Assembly: GCA_023433205.1 (NCBI GenBank)
Contig: JAEZDS010000059.1
Location: forward strand, 1 to 19,903
From: Bacteroidota bacterium
GTDB lineage: Bacteria; Bacteroidota; Bacteroidia; B-17B0; Aurantibacillaceae
DNA: 19,903 nt
Direction of reading: 5' to 3'
Shown here: positions 1-7,522 of the stretch, in pieces
Position numbering within the stretch: position 1 is the stretch's first letter
How the letters are laid out: the number at the start of each line of letters is the position of its first letter
Notes under the pieces: model-generated
What the model was told of the DNA's origin: nothing
Seen by the model: the letters and a program-made list of their open reading frames with translations, nothing else
Databases searched by the model: none
Program-made: the position numbers and the translations under genes

Positions 1-484
1 GTGAATAAGTGTTCCCTTCGATCTGCGCCGACTTCCAGCTCAGATCTATGGCGAGCCTTTCAAGCTCTAACCTGTAGGATGCCGGATCAAGTTGCGATAT
101 TTTTTCTTTGAACGAATTTTCAAGCTCAGTTAGCATCGCGGCTTCTTCGGCCGAAAATACATTGATATGATTGAGGGTGTTTCCTATAAGCTGGTGGTTG
201 AAGGATGATTTGATAACCCTTGCATCAACTTCCTGCGCAAAATATTCATCCGGGTTGATGTTGTGCAACACATCATAAAGCGCGCTCACATTGTATCTGG
301 TGCTTTTCCCATTTCCTTTCACCAGAAGATACCCTTTGGCGCTGAGGTCAGCCATCATCCTCTTTAGGGTAGGGTAACTGATGATCCCCTCCGCCACCTG
401 GTCATAAATCTGGCGTGATGACAGATCGGGGTATCGCTTCAGGTGCGAAATCAGGGTATCAATATCGAGCCTGCGTTTTGCCAT
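1..484 (-). CDS. Fic family protein, N-terminal part (runs off the window start)
   Basis: Fic proteins usually transfer AMP from ATP onto target proteins. Only the first 161 codons are inside the window, starting at ATG 484..482. Residues about 8-66 look like a winged-helix DNA-binding domain (a YPTLKRMMADL recognition-helix-like stretch, then GYLLVKG). Residues 152-157 read SAQIEG, matching the [S/T]xxxE[G/N] inhibitory motif that precedes the Fic core in class II Fic proteins, where the Glu blocks productive ATP binding. The catalytic HPFxxGNGR motif would lie beyond base 1 and cannot be checked. The gene has its own upstream region with a TATATTTG -7 box and a cluster of AATGTT inverted repeats, so it need not depend on the permease gene behind it. 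The Fic assignment rests on the inhibitory motif plus the familiar winged-helix/Fic layout; the target is unknown. Confidence 0.78.
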   Translation of the reverse strand, partial: MAKRRLDIDTLISHLKRYPDLSSRQIYDQVAEGIISYPTLKRMMADLSAKGYLLVKGNGKSTRYNVSALYDVLHNINPDEYFAQEVDARVIKSSFNHQLIGNTLNHINVFSAEEAAMLTELENSFKEKISQLDPASYRLELERLAIDLSWKSAQIEGNTYS

Positions 485-491
485 TCTAGCT

Positions 492-499
492 CAAATATA
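492..499 (-). promoter_or_regulatory. -7 promoter box for the fic gene
   Basis: TATATTTG on the minus strand fits the Bacteroidota -7 consensus TAnnTTTG. It ends 7 bases before the ATG, so transcription would begin at or almost at the start codon. No TTTG -33 element is visible at the usual 17-22 base spacing. Confidence 0.45.
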
Positions 500-545
500 C
501 AGCAAATATTTCGAAATAACGCTACTCTTGATCCCAATAGGGGCC

Positions 546-592
546 AATGTTGATCTACATTAACATTTGTTTGCAAATATGGATCAAATGTT
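546..592. repeat. Cluster of AATGTT inverted repeats upstream of the fic gene
   Basis: AACATTTG (562-569) and CAAATGTT (585-592) form an 8-bp inverted repeat with a 15-base spacer. A further AATGTT at 546-551 pairs with the AACATT of 562-567. The spacer holds the palindrome TTTGCAAA (570-577). The cluster lies about 60-110 bases upstream of the fic start and just past the permease stop. An operator is possible; this is inference, because AT-rich intergenic DNA produces such repeats readily. Confidence 0.4.
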
Positions 593-634
593 GCCTGCCG
601 CCACGAATCGATCAGAACATTTTTTTAAACGGCC

Positions 635-1453
635 TTATGCCAGATCTGCAAAATAGGCTTCGGTTTTTCGGAAATAGACCAGGCCAGATGCCAATAGCGC
701 CAGTCCCACAGCAATACTGATAATGTTAGCCTGCATAGCTGGTGCGGCGCCCGTTAAAGCGCATCGAAAAAAATCGAGGGGAGCCGACATAGGATTGAGT
801 GCAAGCAGCCCATTCAGATATTTATTGCCGGTAATACTGGCAGGATAGATCACAGGACTCATAAATAAAAGAAATTGAACCAGAAAGGGAATTACGTACC
901 TGAAATCTCTGAATTTCACATTAAGTGCTGCCAAAAGGCTGCCCGCTCCGAATGTGGCAATAGCGGTAAGCAATACCGCGATAGGAAAATAAACAAAAGC
1001 TGTTTGGTGCAGGGCCTGACCTTTAAAGAGGCAATAAACAATAAAAACAACTAAAGCCATCACAAAGTCAAAGAGTCCTACCAATACTGCTGAAAAAGGA
1101 ATTATAAGTCGTGGAAAATAGACTTTTTTAATTATGTTGGCATTGTTAACCATGCTGTTACCCGCGTTGTTCAGTCCGGTGGCAAAAATACCCCACAAAA
1201 CAAGGCCGCTCAGGGCGAATATGTCATAAGGCAATGGTAAACTGGTGTAATTACTGATTGCTTTACCCAGAAAAAAACTGAAAATGAAGGTGAGAAGCAG
1301 AGGCTGTAACACTGCCCACAAAAAACCAAGTACGGTTTGTTTGTACTTCACTTTTATATCGCGAAGAGTAAAAAAGTAGAAAAGTTCTCTGTACTCCCAA
1401 AGTTCACCCAGGCCAAGACTGAAACGGTTTGCCGGCTTTATCTCAAACTGCAT
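635..1453 (-). CDS. ABC-2 type permease, polysaccharide/teichoic-acid export family (Wzm/TagG/KpsM-like)
   Basis: Inner-membrane permease of an ABC exporter, 272 residues, the usual length for the family. The N-terminus has the family's amphipathic stretch (ELWEYRELFYFFTLRDIKVKYKQT region) followed by LGFLWAVLQPL at the first membrane segment. About six hydrophobic segments follow (roughly residues 45-65, 80-95, 115-145, 155-175, 185-205, 240-258). LNPMSAPLDFFRCAL near the C-terminus is also typical. Wzm proteins work with an ATPase (Wzt) to export O-antigen or other undecaprenyl-linked glycans. No ATPase gene lies next to it here: upstream is the tandem Ddl gene, 16 bases away on the same strand, and downstream is fic. 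The start ATG follows an A-rich stretch. The family assignment is firm; the cargo cannot be told. Confidence 0.9.
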   Translation of the reverse strand: MQFEIKPANRFSLGLGELWEYRELFYFFTLRDIKVKYKQTVLGFLWAVLQPLLLTFIFSFFLGKAISNYTSLPLPYDIFALSGLVLWGIFATGLNNAGNSMVNNANIIKKVYFPRLIIPFSAVLVGLFDFVMALVVFIVYCLFKGQALHQTAFVYFPIAVLLTAIATFGAGSLLAALNVKFRDFRYVIPFLVQFLLFMSPVIYPASITGNKYLNGLLALNPMSAPLDFFRCALTGAAPAMQANIISIAVGLALLASGLVYFRKTEAYFADLA

Positions 1454-1469
1454 TTTATAAAAGTAACAT

Positions 1470-4184
1470 TTATTCTGTGGTACTTTTGGTCATGGCCGAA
1501 CTGCGCTCACGCCCGAATGCAAGAATGTTATCGATGAATTCGTATGGTTTATACTCATTAATGGCTGCCTGGTGAAAAATGCAGGTAGCAGGAGTCATTC
1601 CCGGAAGAGAATTAACTTCAATAAAGATTACCTCTGTTCTCAGGTCCTTGTAAATCCGCACAAAGGCGTCTATTCTGCAGTAGCCTGTTACCCCCAGTAC
1701 TTTTGCAGCGGCTCCAAGGGTCTGCTTTACCCGCTCGCTTATCTTTTGTCGTTCTCCTGCATTATTGGCGTAGCGTGCAGGTGTAATGTTCTGGCCTTGC
1801 CCGGCAAGGAATTTTTCCTCAAGACTCAGCACTTCCCCGCCTGCCAGTGCTTCTGAAGCTTCAAACACTTCGTACTCGATGTCTCCGTTTTTTTTAAACC
1901 GCGTAAGCATGCCACCTGTTATCTCAAGAAAATGATCCGCATCCTTATTGCTGATCAATTCCTCAATCAAAACAACATCTTTGCATGGAAATTCTTCTTT
2001 TGCCTTAATGTTCAGTTTTCGTGCAGCATTTGGATCCAGCTCTTCGCCTTGCCTGAACATCAGCGTGCAGAAATGTTCGAACTCCTCAAAAGTTCTGATT
2101 TTTTTCACCGCACTGCTGCAGCCATCGTCGACCGGCTTGGCTATGAAAGGGTAGCCGATCTCCTTTTCAATTTTTTCGTTTATCGCCGTCCTGTTAGCGT
2201 TCCAGTCATCTTTGCGTACAAGAAAATGGGCGGCAACCAGAAAACCGTTGTTTTTCAGGATCTCGTTGGTTCGGTACTTGTCTATGGTTACTGAAGAACT
2301 TTCTGTTCCTGAGCCATTATACGGTAAACCCAGCTCATCAAGATGTTTTTGAATAGCACCATCTTCTCCGGGGCGGCCATGCAGCGCAATAAAAACCTCA
2401 TCAGCCAGCCCTTTTAGTTGTTTGTAAGTTATTAGTACCGGTTCAGCTGTGAGTGAGCTGGAGGCATACTTGCCGGTAATTTCCGCGCATTGTTTTACAA
2501 TCTCTGATATTACCGGATGCTGCTTATAGTTGCTGACCTTTTCTGTGATGTCATCGGCATTGTCTTTCAGCAGCAGGTTAATAGGTATCTGATACAGTTT
2601 GTGCGAGCTGGCATTTCCAGTAAGAAACACAGGAAATGGCGCGTACTTTTCAGAAGAGGACAGTTTCTCAAAAATGTTTCTGCCACTCTCCACCGAGATG
2701 TGACGTTCAGATGAATAGCCTCCCAGCACAACAGCGACCTTTATTTTTTTGCCCTGTGCATTTTTGTCCTGATTTATTTTTTGATCAACAAGTTGCAGCA
2801 GTTTGGTGTACTTAACTATTCCTGCGCTGTGTTTTGCGCGTTTTGCTATTGAGGTGCGGATAAGGAAGGTGAGGAACTGAGACGGATTTAATCCTATCTC
2901 TGCAGCCTGGTGAAAGAAAAATGACGAAGGCATCATGCCGCTTGTAGTGTTGGGGTCGTTCAGGTATATCTTTCCATCGTTTGAAAGAAACCCGTCAATC
3001 CTCGCATAAACATCGAAGTGCAGCTCATAAAAAAGCCGCTCGCATTCTCTCCTGATCTCCTGTATTGTTTTATCCGGCAGATCGATAGGTGTGATCTTCC
3101 TAGAAAGACCAGGGAGGTATTTGCTTCTGTAATCAAAAAGCTCTTTGCCTTTGCGTATTTCGGTTGGCGGAAGCGCAATGGCCCTGCCGGCTTCATCTTC
3201 CAAAACAATGCAGCTGAATTCTTTCCCCTCGATAAAACTTTCAACCAATACGGTGTTTTCTCCATCCAGACTTTCAACAACAAATCCATCAGCACCATGC
3301 GCTTTGTCAAGGAAAACAATCATTTCCGCCGGACTATAAATGACGGGCCTTTCAAGCTCTGCGGGATAGGTAATAACCACCGGCATTCCAATTCCTTCAC
3401 GGATATCGGCCAGAGATTTTACTTCCTGAAATTTTTCATCGGCTGAAAGATTTTTCCATTCCGCTGCGTCAATCCATTTGGTGAAGAAGGCTTTTTCAAC
3501 TGCCGACATAAAAGCGAACTCATCGGCCTCATGCAAAATGCTCACACCAATACTGGAGCCCTGGTTAGCTGGTTTCACCACACAGGGAAATCCGATTTTG
3601 TCTTTCACTGATTTGAAGGCGTCTTTTGCTTTCCCCTGTATCCAATGTTCCCGGTTAATGGTAAGGTAAGAGGGGCTATTAAATCCCTTGTCCACCATCA
3701 ACTCCTTCTGAATGCTCTTGTTTATGCCAATTGCTGAAGGAAGTATCCCTGAGCCGCTGTAAGGAATGTTATAGTACTCCAGAAGGCCTTGTATGCGTCC
3801 ATCTTCACCGTAGGGACCATGAAGGCAGAGGAACATAAAATCGATGTCGGATTTTAATTCTTCAACACTTCTTTTTTTTCCAATACTGATGAGCAATTCC
3901 TCCTGCCGGCTTGTATCAAGTTCACCAAGGTTTTCAGCATACAACTGAAACGGTGAGTTGACAGGAAGGTATTCTACGGGAGGATAGAAATCTCTGATCG
4001 TTCCTTTGTAAATATATTGCCAGTTCAGTTCTATAAAATTGCCGAAGCTGTCAATAAAAAGCGGAACCGCTTCAAAAAGTGATTTATTGAGGTTGTCATA
4101 CACGGTTCTTCCGCCCGCGAACGAAATCTCTCTCTCTTTGCTTTGGCCGCCAAATACGATTCCAACCTTAATTCTTCCGCTCAT
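1470..4184 (-). CDS. Tandem-fused D-alanine--D-alanine ligase-like protein (two ATP-grasp halves)
   Basis: D-Ala-D-Ala ligases join two D-alanines with ATP for peptidoglycan precursors; family members are usually 300-370 residues. This protein has 904 residues and two complete Ddl-like units. Half 1 (about 1-450): N-terminal GGQSKERE (12-19), ATP-grasp KPANQGSS (204-211), substrate loop FDYRSKY (350-356), and metal-binding RID (395-397) with D410 and N412 (NDPN). Half 2 (about 480-890): GGYSSERH (488-495), KPVDDGCSS (683-691), EEKF (789-792), RID (837-839), E856 and N858 in EVNSLPGMT. Half 1 keeps the Ser and both Tyr of the E. coli DdlB site but has Asp for the usual metal-binding Glu; half 2 keeps the metal ligands but has Cys and Phe at the Ser150 and Tyr216 positions. 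Half 1 also has a longer insert at about 235-305. I chose the ATG at 4184, which gives MSGRIKVGIVFGG, over a TTG three codons earlier. It is transcribed with the permease downstream. Confidence 0.9.
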   Translation of the reverse strand: MSGRIKVGIVFGGQSKEREISFAGGRTVYDNLNKSLFEAVPLFIDSFGNFIELNWQYIYKGTIRDFYPPVEYLPVNSPFQLYAENLGELDTSRQEELLISIGKKRSVEELKSDIDFMFLCLHGPYGEDGRIQGLLEYYNIPYSGSGILPSAIGINKSIQKELMVDKGFNSPSYLTINREHWIQGKAKDAFKSVKDKIGFPCVVKPANQGSSIGVSILHEADEFAFMSAVEKAFFTKWIDAAEWKNLSADEKFQEVKSLADIREGIGMPVVITYPAELERPVIYSPAEMIVFLDKAHGADGFVVESLDGENTVLVESFIEGKEFSCIVLEDEAGRAIALPPTEIRKGKELFDYRSKYLPGLSRKITPIDLPDKTIQEIRRECERLFYELHFDVYARIDGFLSNDGKIYLNDPNTTSGMMPSSFFFHQAAEIGLNPSQFLTFLIRTSIAKRAKHSAGIVKYTKLLQLVDQKINQDKNAQGKKIKVAVVLGGYSSERHISVESGRNIFEKLSSSEKYAPFPVFLTGNASSHKLYQIPINLLLKDNADDITEKVSNYKQHPVISEIVKQCAEITGKYASSSLTAEPVLITYKQLKGLADEVFIALHGRPGEDGAIQKHLDELGLPYNGSGTESSSVTIDKYRTNEILKNNGFLVAAHFLVRKDDWNANRTAINEKIEKEIGYPFIAKPVDDGCSSAVKKIRTFEEFEHFCTLMFRQGEELDPNAARKLNIKAKEEFPCKDVVLIEELISNKDADHFLEITGGMLTRFKKNGDIEYEVFEASEALAGGEVLSLEEKFLAGQGQNITPARYANNAGERQKISERVKQTLGAAAKVLGVTGYCRIDAFVRIYKDLRTEVIFIEVNSLPGMTPATCIFHQAAINEYKPYEFIDNILAFGRERSSAMTKSTTE

Positions 4185-4207
4185 TAACCACAAAGTTTGT
4201 CATTATT

Positions 4208-4215
4208 CAAAAATA
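4208..4215 (-). promoter_or_regulatory. Possible -7 box for the tandem ddl gene
   Basis: TATTTTTG on the minus strand fits TAnnTTTG and would give a leader of roughly 20 bases before the ATG at 4184. The nearest upstream TTTG (4246..4243) is 27 bases away, longer than usual, so support is moderate. Confidence 0.35.
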
Positions 4216-4303
4216 AAAATTGTGGCCTCTGCCCTTTGATTACAAATTGCAATTAATTAACATTGGTTTGTAGACAGTAATTACTCTTCAAAGGCTAAAT
4301 CAG

Positions 4304-4311
4304 TACTTTTG
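4304..4311 (+). promoter_or_regulatory. -7 box for the metallophosphoesterase gene
   Basis: TACTTTTG matches TAnnTTTG and ends 11 bases before the ATG at 4323. No -33 TTTG is seen at the normal spacing; the nearest (4267-4270) is 33 bases upstream. Confidence 0.4.
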
Positions 4312-4322
4312 AAATCCCCGCA

Positions 4323-5570
4323 ATGGCTGGCAGGATACTTATCTTTTTTCTCTTAATTATTCTTATTGAACTGTACTTTTTGCAGGCGGTGAGAACTTTT
4401 GTGCAGGATTTTAGTCCAGGCCGCCGCAGCATTATTTTATACACGGCCTATATTATTGCTCTGTTGAATTTTGTGATAGGCATTATTTCAATTTTTTATC
4501 CCCCCACCCAATGGCATTTTCTGTTGCGATATATTGCCGCTGCCTGCCTGATACTGGTGCTTTGTAAGCTATTTGGGGTGTTTTTCCTGATTATCGACGA
4601 TGTGATCAGGTTCTTTCGCTGGGTCTTCCATTTTTTCCGCTCGTCAGGTGATGCCGAAACGCTTGATGTAAGCCATCGTATAAGCCGGATCAAGTTTTTT
4701 AGTCAGGCGGCAATTGCATTTACCATTTTACCTACTGTGGGTTTTATTTATGGAATGGTGCGTGGGGCCTACAAATATCGAGTACACCGGGTAAAAGTGC
4801 CTTCATCAAAGATTCCTGCTGCTTTTGATGGGTTTAAGATCGTACAGCTGTCAGACATTCATACAGGTTCTTTTATAGATAACAGCGCCCTGAGCAAAGC
4901 TTTTGACATTGTACAGAGCCTGGGTGCTGATATGATCGTGCTTACCGGTGATCTGGTGAATAACGAAGCCAAGGAGACCGAGGGATTTGAAGAGGTTTAC
5001 GCCAGGCTTAAAGCGCCCTTTGGCGTTTATTCGGTACTTGGAAATCACGATTATGGCGACTATGTACAGTGGGATAGTACCGCTGCTAAAAAGGCAAATC
5101 TGGCCCGTTTAAAGCTGGTGCAGGAAAACGCCGGCTGGCGACTCCTTATGAACGAAAATGTTGCTATTGAAAAAAATGGTGAAAAAATAGTTCTGATCGG
5201 CATTGAGAACTGGGGTGGCAGCATGCACTTTCCTAAATATGGACGTCTTGATGAGGCTAACAGGGGAACACAGCATTATCCCTTTAAAATACTTCTCAGC
5301 CACGACCCCAGCCACTGGGACAAACAGGTGCGCAAAGAGTTTAGGGACATTGATCTGACCCTTAGTGGACATACTCATGGTATGCAGATGGGCATTGAGA
5401 TCCCGGGTTTTAAGTGGAGCCCTGTACAATATCTGTACCGTTTCTGGGCTGGTTTGTACCGCGAAGGGGAGCAATTCCTGTATGTGAACCGCGGGCTGGG
5501 TTTTCTGGGTTATCCAGGCAGACTTGGCATCTGGCCTGAGATCACCCTGCTCGAGTTAAAAAAGGTGTAG
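4323..5570 (+). CDS. Membrane-anchored calcineurin-like metallophosphoesterase (YkuE/YaeI-like)
   Basis: A 415-residue phosphoesterase with a membrane part and a dimetal catalytic domain. Hydrophobic segments lie at about 4-22, 37-59, 68-92 and 126-145. The catalytic domain (about 155-415) carries all the family motifs in order: DIH (178-180), GDLVNN (209-214), GNHDYGD (240-246), SHDP with His327, and GHTHG (349-353). These supply the Asp, His and Asn ligands for two metal ions. The C-terminal NRGLGFLGYP region is typical of the YkuE group. Relatives act on phosphodiesters or pyrophosphates, including the lipid A intermediate UDP-2,3-diacylglucosamine in the LpxG group, but the substrate here cannot be read from sequence. 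It is divergent from the tandem ddl gene across 138 bases and has a TACTTTTG box just before the start. Confidence 0.88.
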   Translation: MAGRILIFFLLIILIELYFLQAVRTFVQDFSPGRRSIILYTAYIIALLNFVIGIISIFYPPTQWHFLLRYIAAACLILVLCKLFGVFFLIIDDVIRFFRWVFHFFRSSGDAETLDVSHRISRIKFFSQAAIAFTILPTVGFIYGMVRGAYKYRVHRVKVPSSKIPAAFDGFKIVQLSDIHTGSFIDNSALSKAFDIVQSLGADMIVLTGDLVNNEAKETEGFEEVYARLKAPFGVYSVLGNHDYGDYVQWDSTAAKKANLARLKLVQENAGWRLLMNENVAIEKNGEKIVLIGIENWGGSMHFPKYGRLDEANRGTQHYPFKILLSHDPSHWDKQVRKEFRDIDLTLSGHTHGMQMGIEIPGFKWSPVQYLYRFWAGLYREGEQFLYVNRGLGFLGYPGRLGIWPEITLLELKKV

Positions 5571-5601
5571 TTTACACAAAATAGTACTTTGTCTAACTTT
5601 G
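5571..5601 (+). promoter_or_regulatory. Promoter for the DUF1905 gene, probably giving a leaderless mRNA
   Basis: A -33-like TTTA (5571-5574), 19 bases, then TAACTTTG (5594-5601), a full match to the -7 consensus. Only four bases separate the box from the GTG start at 5606, so transcription should begin close to or at the start codon. Confidence 0.55.
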
Positions 5602-5605
5602 TCTT

Positions 5606-6118
5606 GTGTATTCATTCACTTCAATTATTTATCGTTATAGCTCCAAAGGTGAAAAATCTGGCTGGACCTACGTTGAGATCCCCGATGACATTATTCTCAA
5701 ATTAAAACTCCCAAATAAAAAGGGCTTCCGTATAAAGGGCCTGATGGATGATGTAAGGTTTGAAAAACTAAGCACTTATCCCATTGGCGAAGGCAAGTTT
5801 ATCATCGCCATCAATGCTGAGATGAAGAAAAAACTCGGCAAAAAGGAGGGCGCCATGTTATCCATTAATTTCGAAAAGGATTCCGCAAAGGCGCCGGAGT
5901 CAAAAGAATTGCTGATTGCTTTAAAAGAAGACCCTATCGCATTAAAACTTTTTAAAACACAGCTTCTTTCACATCAGAATTATTTTCACCGTTATGTTGA
6001 TACTGCGAAAGGAGCAGACACAAAGGCCGGCCGCATAGTTAATGTGATCAATGCCATGTACAGAAAGCAGGATTTTGGGGAGATGATGAGGTCGCTTAAA
6101 AAGGGCGGAAAAGTTTGA
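5606..6118 (+). CDS. DUF1905 / YdeI-OmpD-associated domain protein
   Basis: A 170-residue soluble protein. Residues about 3-92 fit the DUF1905 beta-barrel-like fold: SGWTYVEIP near the start, a GFRIKGLMDDVRFE strand pair, and a FIIAINAEMKKKLGKKEGAML stretch in which a Lys/Gly-rich turn follows helix LRK-like residues. Residues about 100-165 match the helical YdeI/OmpD-associated tail (ELLIALKEDP, then YVDTAKGADTKAGRI, corresponding to the 'AKxxxTRxxRI' signature). Biochemical function of the family is unknown. The GTG start is supported because DUF1905 homology begins within a few residues of it and the promoter box lies immediately upstream. A strong terminator follows the stop. Confidence 0.85.
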   Translation: MYSFTSIIYRYSSKGEKSGWTYVEIPDDIILKLKLPNKKGFRIKGLMDDVRFEKLSTYPIGEGKFIIAINAEMKKKLGKKEGAMLSINFEKDSAKAPESKELLIALKEDPIALKLFKTQLLSHQNYFHRYVDTAKGADTKAGRIVNVINAMYRKQDFGEMMRSLKKGGKV

Positions 6119-6124
6119 ATAAAA

Positions 6125-6153
6125 AAACCCCCTTGGCACTGCCGAGGGGGTTT
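6125..6153. terminator. Bidirectional intrinsic terminator between DUF1905 gene and ahcY
   Basis: CCCCCTTGG (6128-6136) pairs with CCGAGGGGG (6142-6150) around a 5-base loop; the stem has one G-T pair and is extended by AAA/TTT. The plus strand continues TTTCTTTT and the minus strand has a run of seven T. It sits between two convergent stop codons and serves both genes. Confidence 0.92.
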
Positions 6154-6171
6154 CTTTTATGAGATTACCTA

Positions 6172-7488
6172 TTAGTACCTGTAAGCATCAGTCTTAAATG
6201 GCCCTTCAACTTTCACGCCGATATAATCAGCCTGGTCTTTGTTAAGGGTTTCGAGTTCAACGCCGATCTTAGAGAGGTGCAGACGAGCTACTTTCTCATC
6301 AAGGATCTTTGGAAGTACATACACCTTTTTCTCGTAATTTTTATGGTTGGTCCATAATTCAATTTGCGCCAGCGTCTGGTTAGTAAATGAGTTGCTCATT
6401 ACAAAGCTTGGATGCCCTGTTGCGCAGCCAAGGTTCACAAGACGGCCTTCAGCAAGCACAATGATGTCCTTACCATTGATCGTGTATTTGTCAACCTGTG
6501 GTTTAATAACATCTTTGGTTTTGCCGTATTTGTTATTCAGCCAGGCCATGTCAATTTCGTTGTCGAAGTGACCGATGTTACAAACAATGGCGCCATGTTT
6601 CATACTTTCGAAATGACGGCCCATTACTATATCTTTATTTCCGGTAGCAGTAACAATGATGTCAGCGATCTTTACTGCGTTGTCCATTTTCATTACCTGA
6701 TAACCATCCATTGCAGCCTGAAGCGCGCAGATAGGATCGATCTCAGTAACTATAACACGAACACCCTGTGAAGAAAGTGATTGAGCTGAGCCTTTACCAA
6801 CGTCGCCATAACCTGCAACAACAGCTACCTTACCGGCCAGCATGATGTCAGTAGCACGACGAATGGCGTCAACCAGTGACTCGCGGCAACCGTACTTGTT
6901 GTCAAATTTAGATTTTGTAACTGAGTCGTTTACATTAATTGCCGGCAACATTAAGGTGCCTTTTGCCATACGCTCATACAACCGGTGAACGCCAGTAGTG
7001 GTTTCTTCTGAAAGTCCGCGGATACCCGCAGCCAGCTCAGGATACTGGTCAAATACCATGTTGGTAAGATCACCACCATCATCAAGGATCATGTTCAGCG
7101 GCTGACGATCGGCGCCAAACCAAAGGGTTTGCTCAATACACCAGTCGAATTCTTCAGCGGTCATGCCTTTCCAGGCATAAACCTGAATTCCGGCGGCAGC
7201 GATCGCTGCAGCGGCGTGGTCCTGGGTAGAAAATATGTTGCAGGAGCTCCAGGTCACTTCAGCACCCAGCTCTTTTAAGGTTTCAATCAGCACCGCAGTT
7301 TGAATGGTCATGTGCAGGCATCCTGCTATACGTGCACCCTTAAGTGGCTTTGAAGCGCCGTATTCTTTACGAAGAGCCATCAGGCCGGGCATCTCTTCTT
7401 CGGCCAGTTTAATTTCTTTGCGGCCCCATTCGGCCAGTGAAAGGTCTTTAACTTTGTGGGGGATGAATTTTGTCTGTGTAGCAGGCAT
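6172..7488 (-). CDS. ahcY: Adenosylhomocysteinase (S-adenosylhomocysteine hydrolase)
   Basis: Cytosolic NAD-dependent enzyme splitting S-adenosylhomocysteine into homocysteine and adenosine, relieving product inhibition of methyltransferases. 438 residues, the usual length of the bacterial form. Visible motifs: GCLHMTIQTAVLIETL (57-72), SCNIFSTQDHAAAAI (82-96), catalytic region NVNDSVTKSKFDN (185-197) with the conserved Lys and Asp, the NAD-binding GYGDVGKG (226-233), VCNIGHFDNEID, and a C-terminus ending DAYRY as in the family, where Lys/Tyr from the tail reach the neighbouring subunit's NAD. ATG at 7488 fits the homologous N-terminus. It faces the phosphopantetheinyl transferase operon across about 70 bases and has a well-spaced promoter there. 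Highly confident. Confidence 0.98.
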   Translation of the reverse strand: MPATQTKFIPHKVKDLSLAEWGRKEIKLAEEEMPGLMALRKEYGASKPLKGARIAGCLHMTIQTAVLIETLKELGAEVTWSSCNIFSTQDHAAAAIAAAGIQVYAWKGMTAEEFDWCIEQTLWFGADRQPLNMILDDGGDLTNMVFDQYPELAAGIRGLSEETTTGVHRLYERMAKGTLMLPAINVNDSVTKSKFDNKYGCRESLVDAIRRATDIMLAGKVAVVAGYGDVGKGSAQSLSSQGVRVIVTEIDPICALQAAMDGYQVMKMDNAVKIADIIVTATGNKDIVMGRHFESMKHGAIVCNIGHFDNEIDMAWLNNKYGKTKDVIKPQVDKYTINGKDIIVLAEGRLVNLGCATGHPSFVMSNSFTNQTLAQIELWTNHKNYEKKVYVLPKILDEKVARLHLSKIGVELETLNKDQADYIGVKVEGPFKTDAYRY

Positions 7489-7522
7489 TTTTTTACGTAT
7501 TTATTTATTTTTTAAAGGATTA

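Noticed and set aside
2960..3446. Open frames of 119-142 codons on both strands inside the tandem ddl gene.
   Set aside because: They are shadows of a clearly conserved protein; their translations show no domain or signal.
4245..4260. Palindromes AATTGCAATT and TTAATTAA between the ddl and metallophosphoesterase genes.
   Set aside because: Short and AT-rich; expected by chance in such DNA, and not positioned on a clear promoter element.
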